Shown here: in pieces, positions 8,971-18,877 of the stretch
How positions within the stretch are numbered: the stretch's first letter is position 1
Layout: every line of letters begins with the position of its first letter
Origin: Klenkia brasiliensis
Lineage (GTDB): Bacteria; Actinomycetota; Actinomycetes; Mycobacteriales; Geodermatophilaceae
Direction: 5' to 3'
DNA length: 64,000 bases
Assembly: GCF_900100695.1 (NCBI RefSeq)
Contig: NZ_FNCF01000002.1
Location: 744,001-808,000 of the forward strand
The notes under the pieces: generated by a model
The model's input: the letters and a program-made list of their open reading frames with translations, nothing else
The model's database searches: none
What the model was told of the DNA's origin: nothing
Made by a program: the position numbers and the translations under genes

Positions 8971-9395
8971 CCACGCCCCTGACGGCGCAGAACGTGACCG
9001 ACGCCGACGGCCGCCCCGTGCAGACCGTGGGCCGGCGCAAGGAGGCCATCGTCCGGGTGCGCCTGCTGCCCGGCACCGGCCAGTTCCGGCTCAACGGCCG
9101 CACCCTGGAGGAGTACTTCCCCAACAAGGTGCACCAGCAGCTCATCCGTGAGCCCCTGGTCATCCTGGAGAAGGGCGAGACCTACGACGTGGTCGGCCTG
9201 CTCAAGGGCGGCGGCGTCACCGGGCAGGCCGGCGCGCTGCGCCTGGCCATCGCCCGCGCGCTGATCGAGGTCGAGCCCGAGGACCGTCCGGCCCTCAAGC
9301 GCGCCGGCTTCCTCACCCGCGACGCCCGCGTCACCGAGCGCAAGAAGTACGGGCTGAAGAAGGCCCGCAAGGCGCCCCAGTACTCCAAGCGCTGA
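8967..9395 (+). CDS. rpsI: 30S ribosomal protein S9
   Basis: S9 of the small subunit, 142 aa. [45 protein letters not shown] and the basic C-terminus [20 protein letters not shown] (its tail reaches the P-site tRNA anticodon) are diagnostic. GTG overlaps the rplM stop as GTGA, showing translational coupling. glmM begins 11 bp later, so glmM may be read through from this operon. Confidence 0.98.
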   Translation: MTTPLTAQNVTDADGRPVQTVGRRKEAIVRVRLLPGTGQFRLNGRTLEEYFPNKVHQQLIREPLVILEKGETYDVVGLLKGGGVTGQAGALRLAIARALIEVEPEDRPALKRAGFLTRDARVTERKKYGLKKARKAPQYSKR

Positions 9396-9406
9396 CCGGA
9401 CCGGCC

Positions 9407-10753
9407 GTGGGTCGCCTCTTCGGCACCGACGGCGTCCGGGGTCGGGCCAACGCCGACCTCACGCCGGAGTTGGCCCTCTCGGTGGCACGTGCTGCCGCCG
9501 GCGTGCTGGCCGACCGCGACGGGACGCACCGTCCCGTCGCGGTCGTCGGCCGCGACCCCCGCGCGAGCGGGGAGATGCTCGAGGCCGCGGTGGTCGCGGG
9601 CCTCACCAGCGCCGGCGCGGAGGTGCTGCGGGTCGGCGTGCTGCCCACCCCGGCGGTCGCCCACCTCACCGCCGCGCTGGACGCCGACCTGGGCGTGATG
9701 CTCTCGGCGAGCCACAACCCGATGCCCGACAACGGCATCAAGCTCTTCTCCCGCGGCGGGCACAAGCTCCCCGACGCGGTCGAGGCCGCGGTCGAGCGCG
9801 GCGTGCTGACCGGTGCCGACGCGCAGGGCCACCGGCCCACCGGCCGCGACGTCGGCCGGGTGCGCGACGTCCCCGACGCCGGCGACCGCTACGCCGCCCA
9901 CCTGCTGGCCGCCGTCCCCGCGTCGCTGGCCGGGGTGAGCGTGGTCGTGGACTGTGCCCACGGCGCGGCCAGCGCGCTCGCGCCGGAGGTCTACCGCCGG
10001 GCCGGTGCCACGGTGCACGTCATCGGCGCCGAGCCCGACGGCTGGAACATCAACGACGGCGTCGGCTCCACCCACCTGGACCCGCTGCGCGCCGCGGTCC
10101 AGGAGACCGGCGCGGACCTGGGCCTGGCCCACGACGGCGACGCCGACCGCTGCCTGGCGGTCACCGCCGACGGCGAGGTCGTCGACGGCGACGGCATCCT
10201 GGCCGTCTGCGCCCTGGGCCTGCACGAGGCCGGCGCGCTCACCGGCGACACGGTCGTGGCCACCGTGATGAGCAACCTGGGCTTCCACCACACCATGCGC
10301 GATGCCGGCATCGGCGTGGCCACCACCGCCGTCGGGGACCGCTACGTGCTGGAGACGCTGCGCAGCCGCGGGCTGTCCCTCGGCGGAGAGCAGAGCGGCC
10401 ACCTGGTCTTCCTCGACCACGCCACCACCGGCGACGGCCTGCTCACCGGGCTGATGCTCATGGGCCGGATGGCCGCCACCGGGTCCTCGCTGGCCCAGCT
10501 GGCCGGCGTGGTCCGCAAGCTGCCCCAGGTGCTGGTCAACGTGCCGGTCGCCGACCGGATCGCGGTCAGCGAGAGCGACGACGTCGCCCGCGCGGTGAAC
10601 GCGGTGGAGGAGGAGCTCGGCGAGACCGGCCGGGTGCTGCTGCGCCCCTCGGGCACCGAGCAGCTGGTGCGGGTGATGGTCGAGGCGCCCACCCAGGAGC
10701 AGGCCGACGAGGTCGCGCACCGGCTCGCCGAGGTCGTCGCCGCCGTCCGCTGA
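9407..10753 (+). CDS. glmM: Phosphoglucosamine mutase
   Basis: Interconverts glucosamine-6-phosphate and glucosamine-1-phosphate on the way to UDP-GlcNAc. The 448-aa protein starts [20 protein letters not shown], has the phospho-serine loop [17 protein letters not shown] (about residue 104), the Mg site [10 protein letters not shown], and the phosphate-binding loop [17 protein letters not shown] near the C-terminus. All catalytic elements are intact. Its product is upstream in the same pathway as glmS, the next gene, which has its own promoter-like box. Confidence 0.97.
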   Translation: MGRLFGTDGVRGRANADLTPELALSVARAAAGVLADRDGTHRPVAVVGRDPRASGEMLEAAVVAGLTSAGAEVLRVGVLPTPAVAHLTAALDADLGVMLSASHNPMPDNGIKLFSRGGHKLPDAVEAAVERGVLTGADAQGHRPTGRDVGRVRDVPDAGDRYAAHLLAAVPASLAGVSVVVDCAHGAASALAPEVYRRAGATVHVIGAEPDGWNINDGVGSTHLDPLRAAVQETGADLGLAHDGDADRCLAVTADGEVVDGDGILAVCALGLHEAGALTGDTVVATVMSNLGFHHTMRDAGIGVATTAVGDRYVLETLRSRGLSLGGEQSGHLVFLDHATTGDGLLTGLMLMGRMAATGSSLAQLAGVVRKLPQVLVNVPVADRIAVSESDDVARAVNAVEEELGETGRVLLRPSGTEQLVRVMVEAPTQEQADEVAHRLAEVVAAVR

Positions 10754-10779
10754 CGGGTCGCCCCGCGGACCGGGCCACG

Positions 10780-10785
10780 TATCGT
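10780..10785 (+). promoter_or_regulatory. -10 box (TATCGT) of glmS
   Basis: TATCGT lies 8 nt before the ATG at 10794, implying a leaderless glmS mRNA. There is no room for a glmS ribozyme between glmM and glmS. Confidence 0.55.
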
Positions 10786-10793
10786 CGGTGCCC

Positions 10794-12656
10794 ATGTGCG
10801 GCATCGTGGGGTACGTCGGTCCTCAGAACGCGTTGGACGTCGTCCTGGAGGGCCTGCGGCGGCTGGAGTACCGCGGGTACGACTCCGCCGGCGTCGCCGT
10901 CCTGGCCGAGGGGCAGCTGTCGTCGGCCAAGAAGGCCGGCAAGGTGGCCAACCTGGAGAAGGAGCTGGCCGAGCAGGCGCTGCCGCCGGCCACGATCGGC
11001 ATCGGGCACACCCGCTGGGCCACCCACGGCGGCCCGACCGACCGCAACGCCCACCCGCACCTGTCGGCCGACGGCACCGTGGCGGTCATCCACAACGGGA
11101 TCATCGAGAACTTCGCCGTGCTGCGGGCCGAGATCGAGGCCACCGGCGTCGAGTTCGCCTCCGAGACCGACACCGAGGTCGTCGCGCACCTGCTCGCCGC
11201 GGTCTACCCCACCCTCCCCGAGGGCGAGGGCCGCCTCGCCGAGGCCATGCGCCAGGTGTCCCGCCGGCTCGAGGGCGCCTTCACCCTGGTCGCCAGCCAC
11301 GCCGCCGAGCCCGACACCCTGGTCGCCTCCCGCCGCAACTCCCCGCTGGTCGCCGGGGTCGGCGACGGCGAGTACTTCCTGGGCTCGGACGTCGCGGCCT
11401 TCATCGGGCACACCCGCAACGCCCTGGAGCTCGGCCAGGACCAGGTCGTGGAGATCGACCGCACCCGCGGGGTGACCGTCACCGACTTCGCCGGCAACCG
11501 CGTCGAGCCCACCGCCTACACCGTCGACTGGGAGGCCGAGGCCGCGGGCAAGGCCGGCTACGACTGGTTCATGCTCAAGGAGATCGACGAGCAGCCGCAG
11601 GCCGTCGCCGACACCCTGCTCGGCCGGCTGGGCAACCGCGGCGAGATCGTGCTGGACGAGGTGCGCATCTCCGACGAGGACCTCCGCGGGGTCACCAAGA
11701 TCTTCGTGATCGCCTGCGGCACGGCCTACCACGCGGGCCTGATCGCCAAGTACGCCATCGAGCACTGGACCCGCATCCCCGTCGAGGTGGAGCTGGCCAG
11801 CGAGTTCCGCTACCGCGACCCGGTGCTGGACCGCTCCACGCTGGTCGTGGTCATCTCCCAGTCCGGGGAGACGATGGACACCCTCATGGCGCTGCGGCAC
11901 GCCAAGGAGCAGCAGGCCCGGGTGCTGGCGATCTGCAACGCCAACGGCTCCACCATCCCACGCGAGTCCGACGCCGTGCTCTACACCCGGGCCGGACCCG
12001 AGGTCGCCGTCGCCTCCACCAAGGGCTTCCTCACCCAGGTGGTGGCCTGCTACCTGGTCGGGCTGTTCCTGGCGCAGGTCCGCGGGCTGAAGTACGAGGA
12101 CGAGGTCGCCGCGGTGGTGCGCGACCTGCGCAGGCTGCCCGACCAGGTGCGCGAGGTGCTGGCCGGGATGGACGAGGTGCGCGAGCTGGGCCGGTCGCTG
12201 GCGACCGAGTCGACGATCCTGTTCCTGGGCCGGCACGTGGGCTACCCGGTGGCCCTCGAGGGTGCGCTCAAGCTCAAGGAGCTGGCCTACATCCACGCCG
12301 AGGGCTTCGCCGCCGGCGAGCTCAAGCACGGCTCGATCGCGCTCATCGGCGAGGGCACCCCGGTCATCGTGGTCGCGCCGTCCCCGCACGGCCGGGAGTC
12401 GCTGCACGGCAAGGTGGTCTCCAACATCCAGGAGGTGCGGGCCCGCGGCGCCCGCACGATCGTCATCGCCGAGGAGGGCGACGACGACGTGCTGCCCTAC
12501 GCCGACCACGTCGTCCGGGTGCCCCGCACGCCGACCCTGCTCGCACCGGTGGTCACCACCGTGCCGCTGCAGATCCTGGCCTGCGAGATCGCCGACACCC
12601 GGGGCCTGGACGTCGACATGCCCCGCAACCTGGCCAAGTCCGTCACCGTGGAATGA
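10794..12656 (+). CDS. glmS: Glutamine-fructose-6-phosphate aminotransferase (isomerising)
   Basis: Makes glucosamine-6-phosphate from fructose-6-phosphate and glutamine, the entry step to peptidoglycan amino sugars. 620 aa. Starting at ATG 10794 puts the nucleophile at Cys2 (MCGIVGYVG), as the N-terminal Ntn hydrolase domain requires; the frame opens at a GTG 6 bases earlier that would bury it. The glutaminase part has [19 protein letters not shown]; two SIS domains follow, with [19 protein letters not shown] and the C-terminal [13 protein letters not shown]. acpS begins 7 bases later. Confidence 0.97.
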   Translation: MCGIVGYVGPQNALDVVLEGLRRLEYRGYDSAGVAVLAEGQLSSAKKAGKVANLEKELAEQALPPATIGIGHTRWATHGGPTDRNAHPHLSADGTVAVIHNGIIENFAVLRAEIEATGVEFASETDTEVVAHLLAAVYPTLPEGEGRLAEAMRQVSRRLEGAFTLVASHAAEPDTLVASRRNSPLVAGVGDGEYFLGSDVAAFIGHTRNALELGQDQVVEIDRTRGVTVTDFAGNRVEPTAYTVDWEAEAAGKAGYDWFMLKEIDEQPQAVADTLLGRLGNRGEIVLDEVRISDEDLRGVTKIFVIACGTAYHAGLIAKYAIEHWTRIPVEVELASEFRYRDPVLDRSTLVVVISQSGETMDTLMALRHAKEQQARVLAICNANGSTIPRESDAVLYTRAGPEVAVASTKGFLTQVVACYLVGLFLAQVRGLKYEDEVAAVVRDLRRLPDQVREVLAGMDEVRELGRSLATESTILFLGRHVGYPVALEGALKLKELAYIHAEGFAAGELKHGSIALIGEGTPVIVVAPSPHGRESLHGKVVSNIQEVRARGARTIVIAEEGDDDVLPYADHVVRVPRTPTLLAPVVTTVPLQILACEIADTRGLDVDMPRNLAKSVTVE

Positions 12657-12663
12657 CCGGCGG

Positions 12664-13038
12664 GTGATCGTCGGGGTGGGCATCGACGTGTGCCCGGTCG
12701 AGCGGTTCGCCGAGTCGCTGCGGCGCACCCCCGGCCTGCGCAACCGGCTGTTCACCCCGGCCGAGCAGGTGACCCCCTCGGGGGCACCGCGCACCGGGGA
12801 GTCCCTGGCCGCCCGCTTCGCGGCCAAGGAGGCACTGGCCAAGGCACTCGGCGCACCGGGGGACCTGCACTGGCACGACGCCGAGGTGACGGTCGGTGAG
12901 CACGGCCGGCCGCTGCTGGCCGTGCGGGGCACCGTCGCCGCCCGGGCCGCGCAGCTGGGGGTCACGGCCTGGCACGTGTCGCTGAGCCACGACGGGGGCA
13001 TCGCTTCGGCCGTGGTGATCGCGGAGCGGGACTCGTGA
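12664..13038 (+). CDS. acpS: Holo-[acyl-carrier-protein] synthase
   Basis: Transfers 4'-phosphopantetheine to acyl carrier protein. The 124-aa protein has both motifs of the AcpS family: [16 protein letters not shown] (metal-binding Asp) and [15 protein letters not shown] (Lys-Glu), and ends [19 protein letters not shown]. The GTG at 12664 is the only start giving a family-length protein; the open frame upstream overlaps glmS. It shares a GTGA overlap with nnrD, as in mycobacteria where acpS-like and nnr genes also cluster near glmS. Confidence 0.95.
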   Translation: MIVGVGIDVCPVERFAESLRRTPGLRNRLFTPAEQVTPSGAPRTGESLAARFAAKEALAKALGAPGDLHWHDAEVTVGEHGRPLLAVRGTVAARAAQLGVTAWHVSLSHDGGIASAVVIAERDS

Positions 13039-14465
13039 CCGGCCTGTTCACGGCCGCCCAGGTGCGTGCCGCCGAGGCCGCGGTGCTGGCCCGGACCCCC
13101 GGGGGCGCGCTCATGCAGCGCGCCGCGACGGGGCTGGCGACGGTGTGCCTGCGGCTGGCCGGCCGGGCGGTCGGCCTGCGGGTGGTGCTGCTCGTCGGCG
13201 CCGGGGACAACGGCGGCGACGCGCTGTGGGCCGGTGCGACGCTGGCCGGGCGGGGCGCGGCCGTCACCGCGCTGCTGCTGGACCCCGGCCGGGCGCACCC
13301 GGCGGGCCTGGCCGCGCTGCGCCGGGCCGGTGGCCGGGTGGTCACCGACGCCGGCTCGGCCGGGCTGGACCGGGCCGACCTGGTGCTCGACGGGATCACC
13401 GGCACCGGCGGCCGGGGCGGGCTGCGGCCCGCCGCCACCGGCGCCGTGGCCCGCGCGGTGGCCGGGCCCGGTCTGCTGGTGGCGGTCGACCTGCCCAGCG
13501 GGGTGGACGCCGACACCGGCGCGGTCGAGGGCAAGGCGTTCCCCGCCCAGCACACGGTCACCTTCGGCGCGGTCAAGGTCGGCCTGGTCGTGGGGGCGGG
13601 CCGCGGGCACGCGGGCACGGTGCACCTGGTGGAGCTGGGCCTGCACCTGCCCGCGCCGGCCGCCCGGCAGTTCACCGACGCCGACGTCGCCGCGCGGCTG
13701 CCCGACCCCGGGGCCGGGGACGACAAGTACTCCCAGGGCGTGGTCGGCGTGCACGCCGGGTCCGCCACCTACCCGGGTGCGGCCGTGCTGTGCACCGGGG
13801 CGGCGCTGCGGACCCGGCCCGGGCTGGTCCGGTACGCCGGGACGGCGGCCGCGGGGGTGCGGGCGGCGTGGCCCGAGGCGATCGTCACCGACGGCCGGCC
13901 GACCGACGCCGGCCGGGTGCAGGCCTGGGTGGTGGGCCCCGGCGGGGGCACCGACGACGAGGCGCGCGACGTGCTGGCCGAGGTGCTGGCCACCGACCTG
14001 CCGGTGCTGGTCGACGCCGACGGCCTGACCCTGCTCGCCGACGACCTGGACCTGGTCCGGGACCGCACGGCGCCGACCGTGCTCACCCCGCACGACCGGG
14101 AGTTCACCCGCCTGGGCTTCGACCTCGGCGCGGACCGCGTCGGGGCCACCCGCGCCGCGGCCGCCGACCTGGGTGCCGTCGTGCTGCTCAAGGGCGACGC
14201 GACCGTGGTCGCCGACGCCGACGGCACGGTGTTCGTCAACGGCACCGGCACGCCGTGGCTGGCCACCGCCGGCACCGGCGACGTGCTCAGCGGGGTGGTC
14301 GGCGCACTGCTGGCCACCGGCCTGCCCGCGGTCGAGGCCGCCGCGGCCGGGGCGCACCTGCACGGCCGCGCCGGCCAGCTCGCCGCGGCGTCCGGCCCGC
14401 TCATCGCCTCCGACGTCGTCGCCCACCTCCCCGCCGCCGTGCACCGCCTGACCACCGGGCAGTGA
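13035..14465 (+). CDS. nnr: Bifunctional NAD(P)H-hydrate epimerase / ADP-dependent dehydratase
   Basis: Repairs hydrated NAD(P)H. 476 aa. The N-terminal ~200 residues are the epimerase (YjeF_N) domain: [38 protein letters not shown] and [15 protein letters not shown]. The rest is a ribokinase-like dehydratase: [28 protein letters not shown] and the catalytic glycine/Asp loop [20 protein letters not shown] near the end. Both domains look complete. Start GTG overlaps the acpS stop (GTGA). Confidence 0.95.
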   Translation: MTGLFTAAQVRAAEAAVLARTPGGALMQRAATGLATVCLRLAGRAVGLRVVLLVGAGDNGGDALWAGATLAGRGAAVTALLLDPGRAHPAGLAALRRAGGRVVTDAGSAGLDRADLVLDGITGTGGRGGLRPAATGAVARAVAGPGLLVAVDLPSGVDADTGAVEGKAFPAQHTVTFGAVKVGLVVGAGRGHAGTVHLVELGLHLPAPAARQFTDADVAARLPDPGAGDDKYSQGVVGVHAGSATYPGAAVLCTGAALRTRPGLVRYAGTAAAGVRAAWPEAIVTDGRPTDAGRVQAWVVGPGGGTDDEARDVLAEVLATDLPVLVDADGLTLLADDLDLVRDRTAPTVLTPHDREFTRLGFDLGADRVGATRAAAADLGAVVLLKGDATVVADADGTVFVNGTGTPWLATAGTGDVLSGVVGALLATGLPAVEAAAAGAHLHGRAGQLAAASGPLIASDVVAHLPAAVHRLTTGQ

Positions 14466-14545
14466 TCAGGGGACCTGATCCAGGTACGGCCACCCGCACC
14501 GACGTCGGTGGGGTCGGCGACACGGTGACCAGGTCTCCTGATCAC
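14462..14545. repeat. 84-bp imperfect palindrome between nnr and alr (element A)
   Basis: Outer arms 14462-14477 (gtgatcaggggacctg) and 14530-14545 are reverse complements at 15 of 16 positions. Inside lie a small hairpin at 14464-14480 and a perfect caccgacgtcggtg palindrome near 14497. It shares GTGATCA/TGATCAC ends with other intergenic elements of this window. It may terminate nnr or regulate alr. Confidence 0.7.
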
Positions 14546-14577
14546 CGTCCGGGGGGCGGGCTGGGAGGATCGGGGAC

Positions 14578-15717
14578 GTGAGCCTGCAGAACCGCGCCGA
14601 GGTGGTCGTCGACCTCGACGCCGTCGCCGCCAACACCAGCGTGCTGCGCGAGCGGGTGGGCCGGCCGCTGATGGCCGTGGTCAAGGCCGACGGGTACGGC
14701 CACGGCCTGGTGCCGGCCGCCCGCGCCGCCCTCGCCGGCGGTGCGGACGCCCTCGGGGTCACCGTGCTGGAGGAGGCCCTGGCGCTGCGCGCCGCCGGCG
14801 TCACCGCGCCGGTGCTGTCCTGGCAGCACGTCCCGGGCGCCGACTACGCCGCGGGCATCGCCGCCGACGTGGAGCTCTCGGTCAACGCCGGCTGGGCCCT
14901 GGCCGAGGTGGTCGACGCCGCGCGCGCCACCGGCCGCCCGGCCGCCGTCCAGCTGTTCGTGGACACCGGCCTGTCCCGCGAGGGCGCCACCCGCGCCGAC
15001 TGGCCCGCCCTGGTCGAGGCCGCGGTGCGGGCGCAGGCCGAGGGCACCGTCGCGGTCACCGGGCTGTGGAGCCACCTGGCCTACGCCGACGCGCCCACCC
15101 ACCCCACGATCGCCGCCCAGGTCGCGGTCTTCGAGGAGGCCACCGCGCTGGCCCGCGCTGCCGGGCTGACCGGCGCCCGCCGACACCTGGCCAACTCCGC
15201 GGCCACCGTGGCGCTGCCGCACACCTGGTACGACATGGTCCGGCCCGGCGTCGCCGTCTACGGCCTGGACCCCCTCGGCGGCGACCCCGCCGACCACGGC
15301 CTGCGCCCGGCGATGACGGTGCGCGCCCGGGTGGCGCTCACCAAGCGGGTCCCGGCCGGCACCGGGGTCTCCTACGGGCACACCCACCACACCGCCGCGG
15401 CGGCGAACCTGGCGCTGGTCCCGGTGGGCTACGCCGACGGGGTGCCCCGCGCGGCGGGCAACCGCGCGCCGGTGCTGGCCGCCGGCGCCCGGCGCACCAT
15501 CGCCGGCCGGGTCTGCATGGACCAGTTCGTGCTCGACCTCGGCGACGACGAGCTGGCCCCCGGCGACGAGGTCGTGCTCTGGGGCCCCGGGGACGGCGGG
15601 GAGCCCACCGCGCAGGACTGGGCCGACGCGCTGGACACCATCCACTACGAGCTGGTCACCCGCGTCGGCGGCCGGTTCACCCGCACCTACACGGGGACCG
15701 CCGGGGTGGTGTCGTGA
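14578..15717 (+). CDS. alr: Alanine racemase
   Basis: PLP enzyme making D-alanine for peptidoglycan. 379 aa. The PLP lysine lies in MAVVKADGYGHG (residues ~31-42); VSYGHTHHTA carries the second catalytic Tyr; GYADGVPRAAGNRAPV and the C-terminal beta-domain RVCMDQFVLDLGDD...GDEVVLWG are typical. The frame starts at GTG 14578. Genes from here to tsaD follow the mycobacterial order alr-tsaE-tsaB-rimI-tsaD. Confidence 0.97.
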   Translation: MSLQNRAEVVVDLDAVAANTSVLRERVGRPLMAVVKADGYGHGLVPAARAALAGGADALGVTVLEEALALRAAGVTAPVLSWQHVPGADYAAGIAADVELSVNAGWALAEVVDAARATGRPAAVQLFVDTGLSREGATRADWPALVEAAVRAQAEGTVAVTGLWSHLAYADAPTHPTIAAQVAVFEEATALARAAGLTGARRHLANSAATVALPHTWYDMVRPGVAVYGLDPLGGDPADHGLRPAMTVRARVALTKRVPAGTGVSYGHTHHTAAAANLALVPVGYADGVPRAAGNRAPVLAAGARRTIAGRVCMDQFVLDLGDDELAPGDEVVLWGPGDGGEPTAQDWADALDTIHYELVTRVGGRFTRTYTGTAGVVS

Positions 15718-16877
15718 AGCACCCGCAGCCCCGCACCGTCGGGCTGGTCGGCGGTCTGGTCGGCCTGGCCGCCGCCGGCACCGCGGTCGGCGTCGCGGCC
15801 ACCCGGGCGGCGTCCTCCCGGGTCCGCGCCGACAAGGTGGGCCCGGTGCCCGGCGCGCTGCCGCTGCCCGACATCACCGACCAGCCGGCCGAGGTGCAGC
15901 GCGCCGAGGACCCCCTGGGCACCGGGTCCCGCCCGGCCGACCGCACCGCGCTGGTCCCGGCGTCGGACGGCGTGCTGCTGCACGTCGAGGAGGTCGGCCC
16001 GCGCGACGCGCCGCTGACCGTCGTCCTGGTGCACGGCTACACGCTGTCGATGGCGTCCTGGACCTTCCAGCGCCGCGACCTGGCCCGCGAGCTCGCCACC
16101 GCGAACGGGCACGCCCCGCGGGCCCGCATCGTGCTCTACGACCAGCGCGGCCACGGCGCGTCCGGCCGCGGCGACGCCGAGCACTCCACCGTCGACCAGC
16201 TCGCCCAGGACCTGGTCTCGGTGCTCGACGCCCGGGTGCCGCGCGGCCCGGTGGTGCTGGTCGGCCACTCGATGGGCGGCATGACCGTGCTGCAGCTGGC
16301 CGCCCGCCGCCCGGACCTCTTCGGCGACCGGGTCGTCGGCGTGGGCCTGGTGTCCACCTCGGCCGGCGGGCTGGAGGACCTCGACCTCGGCCTGCCCGGG
16401 GTGCTCACCCGGGTGCGGGCCGCGGTGTTCCCGGTCGCCGGGTTCGTCATGCGGCACCGGCCGACGTTCGCCGAGTGGGTGCGCCGGTCGGCTGCCGACG
16501 TGGTCAGCTGGGCCACCAGGGCGCTGTCCTTCGCCGGCGAGGACGTCGACCCCCGCCTGGTCGACTACGTCGACGCGATGATCGGCGGCACCCCGGTCGA
16601 GGTGATCGCCGAGTTCTACCCGGCCATCGTCGGCCTGGACGCCGAGGCCGCGATCGAGCCGCTGGCGCACGTGCCGGTGCTGGTGCTCACCGGCGACGAG
16701 GACAAGCTCATCCCGCAGGGCCACAGCGACCGGCTGGTGGCCGAGCTGACCGCCGCCGGCGCCCGGGACGTGCGCTACCGGGTGGTCCCGCACTCCGGGC
16801 ACCTCGTGCTGCTCGAGCACCCCGACGAGGTGACCGGGGCCATCACCGAGCTGGTCCGCCGGGCGGTCGCCCGGTGA
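15714..16877 (+). CDS. Membrane-anchored alpha/beta hydrolase
   Basis: A 387-aa alpha/beta hydrolase. Residues ~8-32 (VGLVGGLVGLAAAGTAVGVA) are a signal anchor. The hydrolase fold follows: LVHGYTLSMASW (oxyanion region), YDQRGHGASGRG, the nucleophile elbow VGHSMGGMT, Asp in VLVLTGDEDKLIPQ and His in VPHSGHLVLLEHP. All three catalytic residues are present. The substrate is unknown. The GTG at 15714 overlaps the alr stop (GTGA) and the gene's own stop overlaps the next start, so it is locked into the alr-tsaE operon, as in many actinobacteria. Confidence 0.85.
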   Translation: MKHPQPRTVGLVGGLVGLAAAGTAVGVAATRAASSRVRADKVGPVPGALPLPDITDQPAEVQRAEDPLGTGSRPADRTALVPASDGVLLHVEEVGPRDAPLTVVLVHGYTLSMASWTFQRRDLARELATANGHAPRARIVLYDQRGHGASGRGDAEHSTVDQLAQDLVSVLDARVPRGPVVLVGHSMGGMTVLQLAARRPDLFGDRVVGVGLVSTSAGGLEDLDLGLPGVLTRVRAAVFPVAGFVMRHRPTFAEWVRRSAADVVSWATRALSFAGEDVDPRLVDYVDAMIGGTPVEVIAEFYPAIVGLDAEAAIEPLAHVPVLVLTGDEDKLIPQGHSDRLVAELTAAGARDVRYRVVPHSGHLVLLEHPDEVTGAITELVRRAVAR

Positions 16878-17815
16878 GGCGCACCCTGGCCACGGTCGAG
16901 GACACCCGGGCCCTGGGCGCCGAGCTCGCCGGCCTGCTGCGCGCCGGTGACCTCGTGGTGCTGTCCGGGCCGCTGGGCGCCGGCAAGACGGCGCTGACCC
17001 AGGGCATCGGCGCCGGGCTCGGCGTCCCCGGCCCGGTCACCTCCCCGACCTTCGTGCTGGCCCGGGTGCACCGCGGCGGCCGGCTGCCGCTGGTGCACGT
17101 GGACGCCTACCGGCTGGGCTCCCTGCTCGACGTCGACGACCTCGACCTGGACACAGGGGTCCAGGAGTCGGTCACCGTCGTGGAGTGGGGCCACGGGATG
17201 GTCGAGCAGCTCGCCGACGAGCACCTGGTCGTCGAGCTCGAGCGGGGTGCCGACGACGACGTGCGGACGGCGACCCTGGTGCCGCACGGCCCGTCCTGGA
17301 CCGCCCGGCTGCGCCCCACCCGGCAGCGCGCCACGGTGCGGGTGCTGCTGGTCGACGACGCCGACCGCGTGCTGCTGTTCCACGACAGCGACGCGGGCCT
17401 GGACCCCGTCGTCACCTGGTGGATGACGCCCGGCGGCGGGATCGACGACGGCGAGGACGACCTCACCGCGGTGGTCCGCGAGCTGGCCGAGGAGACCGGC
17501 CTGTCCGTCGACCGCGACGCCGTGCAGGGGCCGATCGCCCGGCGGCGGGTGCGGCACGGCTTCAGCGACGTGGTGGTCGACCAGCACGACACCTTCTACG
17601 CCGTCCGGGTGCCCGCCTTCGAGGTGTCCACCGCCGGCCACACCGAGGACGAGCAGCGCACCCTGGTCGGGCACCGCTGGTGGACCCGGGAGGAGCTGGC
17701 CGGCACCGGCGAGACGGTCTACCCGGGCGACCTCGCCGGCCTGCTGGACCTGGCCGGGGACCCCGCGCGCTGGCCGGTCGAGCTGCCCGACGTCGACGAG
17801 TCCACGCTGCCCTGA
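16874..17815 (+). CDS. tsaE: TsaE ATPase fused to a NUDIX hydrolase domain
   Basis: 313 aa. Residues ~1-145 are TsaE, the ATPase that drives the TsaB-TsaD complex making t6A in ANN-decoding tRNAs: Walker A GPLGAGKTALTQG (32-44), TSPTFVLAR, HVDAYRLGS and VVEWGHGM. Residues ~152-313 form a second domain with a perfect NUDIX box G-x5-E-x7-REL-x-EE-x-G-L at 188-210 (GGIDDGEDD then VVRELAEETGL). There is no stop or start-like break between them, so the gene encodes a single fused chain. TsaE is normally about 150 aa alone. What the NUDIX domain cleaves is not evident. GTG 16874 overlaps the hydrolase stop. Confidence 0.9.
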   Translation: MRRTLATVEDTRALGAELAGLLRAGDLVVLSGPLGAGKTALTQGIGAGLGVPGPVTSPTFVLARVHRGGRLPLVHVDAYRLGSLLDVDDLDLDTGVQESVTVVEWGHGMVEQLADEHLVVELERGADDDVRTATLVPHGPSWTARLRPTRQRATVRVLLVDDADRVLLFHDSDAGLDPVVTWWMTPGGGIDDGEDDLTAVVRELAEETGLSVDRDAVQGPIARRRVRHGFSDVVVDQHDTFYAVRVPAFEVSTAGHTEDEQRTLVGHRWWTREELAGTGETVYPGDLAGLLDLAGDPARWPVELPDVDESTLP

Positions 17816-17826
17816 CCGGGCCCGGC

Positions 17827-17832
17827 TAACCT
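17827..17832 (+). promoter_or_regulatory. -10 box (TAACCT) of tsaB
   Basis: TAACCT sits 8 nt before the GTG at 17841, so tsaB-rimI-tsaD probably also has its own leaderless transcript. Confidence 0.5.
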
Positions 17833-17840
17833 CGACGGTC

Positions 17841-18443
17841 GTGCTCACCCTGGCGATCGACACCGCGACGCCGACCCTGGTGGTCGGTCTCGCCGACGGC
17901 GACCGGGTGCTCGCCGAGGCCGGCGTGCCCTCGGGCACCCGGCACGCCGAGCTGCTGACCCCCACGGTGACCGACGTGCTCACCCGCGCCGGGGTCGCGC
18001 TCGCCGACGTCGGTCGGCTGGTCGTCGGGCTGGGGCCGGGCCCCTACACCGGGCTGCGGGTGGGCATCGTGACCGCCGCGGCCCTGGGCGACGTGGTCGG
18101 CGCCCCCGTGCACGGGGTCTGCTCGCTGGACGCGGTCGGCGACGGCCCGCGGGTGGTCGTCACCGACGCCCGCCGCAAGGAGGTCTACTGGCGCGCCTAC
18201 GACGGCGCCCCGCTGGCCGGGCCCGGGGTGGGCCGGCCCGAGGAGCTGGACCTGCCCGACCTGCCCGTGGTCGGCGACGCCCGCTTCGCCGAGCGGCTGG
18301 GCCGCGGGGTCGCGCCCGCCGAGGTGACCACCGCCGGGCTGCTGCGCGCGGTCCCGGCCGGCCCGCCCGCACCGCTGACCCCCCTGTACCTGCGCCGGCC
18401 CGACGCCGTGCCCAACGTGGTCCGCAAGCCGGTGACCCGGTGA
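17841..18443 (+). CDS. tsaB: t6A biosynthesis protein TsaB
   Basis: Partner of TsaD in the threonylcarbamoyl transferase complex. 200 aa with an ASKHA fold: MLTLAIDTATPTLVVGL at the N-terminus, SGTRHAELLTPTV, and VGLGPGPYTGLRVGIVTA. The C-terminus YLRRPDAVPN is common in TsaB. It overlaps rimI by four bases (GTGA) and follows the TsaE fusion gene by 25 bp. Confidence 0.94.
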   Translation: MLTLAIDTATPTLVVGLADGDRVLAEAGVPSGTRHAELLTPTVTDVLTRAGVALADVGRLVVGLGPGPYTGLRVGIVTAAALGDVVGAPVHGVCSLDAVGDGPRVVVTDARRKEVYWRAYDGAPLAGPGVGRPEELDLPDLPVVGDARFAERLGRGVAPAEVTTAGLLRAVPAGPPAPLTPLYLRRPDAVPNVVRKPVTR

Positions 18444-18877
18444 TCGAGCTGCGCCCGATGACGCGGGAGGACCTCACCGCCGTGATGCGGCTGGAGGAGG
18501 AGCTCTTCGCCCCCGACACCTGGACCCGGGCCATGTACCTCGAGGAGCTCGGGATGACCGACACCCGCAGCTACACCGTCGCCGTCGACGGCGCCGAGGT
18601 GGTCGGCTACGCCGGGCTGATCGCCTACCCCGACGAGGCGCACGTGGCCACCATCGGGGTCACCGGGTCCCGGCAGGGCGAGGGCATCGGCGGCCGGCTG
18701 CTGGACGCGCTGCTGGCCGAGGCCGACCGGCGCAGCCCCGTCGTCCTGCTGGAGGTCCGGGCCTCCGACGAGGCCACCCAGGGCCTGTACGCCCGGCGGG
18801 GGTTCGTCCCGATCGGCGTGCGGCCGGGCTACTACCCCAACAGCGGCGAGGACGCGGTGGTGATGAAGCGTGGCTGA
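18440..18877 (+). CDS. rimI: Ribosomal protein S18-alanine N-acetyltransferase-like GNAT
   Basis: GNAT acetyltransferase of 145 aa. The acetyl-CoA loop is [20 protein letters not shown] (residues ~73-92); [31 protein letters not shown] is the family C-terminal motif. RimI acetylates the N-terminus of S18 in E. coli and other N-termini in mycobacteria. Sitting between tsaB and tsaD is the standard actinobacterial arrangement. GTG start overlaps the tsaB stop. Confidence 0.93.
   Translation: MIELRPMTREDLTAVMRLEEELFAPDTWTRAMYLEELGMTDTRSYTVAVDGAEVVGYAGLIAYPDEAHVATIGVTGSRQGEGIGGRLLDALLAEADRRSPVVLLEVRASDEATQGLYARRGFVPIGVRPGYYPNSGEDAVVMKRG

Noticed and set aside
10754..10793. glmS ribozyme upstream of glmS
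   Set aside because: Only 40 bp separate glmM and glmS and they hold a -10 box; there is no room for the ribozyme fold.
12262..12663. Extended acpS frame inside glmS
   Set aside because: Shadow of glmS; AcpS homology starts exactly at GTG 12664.
15066..15713. Longer N-terminus for the alpha/beta hydrolase (frame open from 15066)
   Set aside because: That part overlaps alr in another frame and is Arg/Gly/His-rich shadow sequence; the GTGA overlap start fits the operon.
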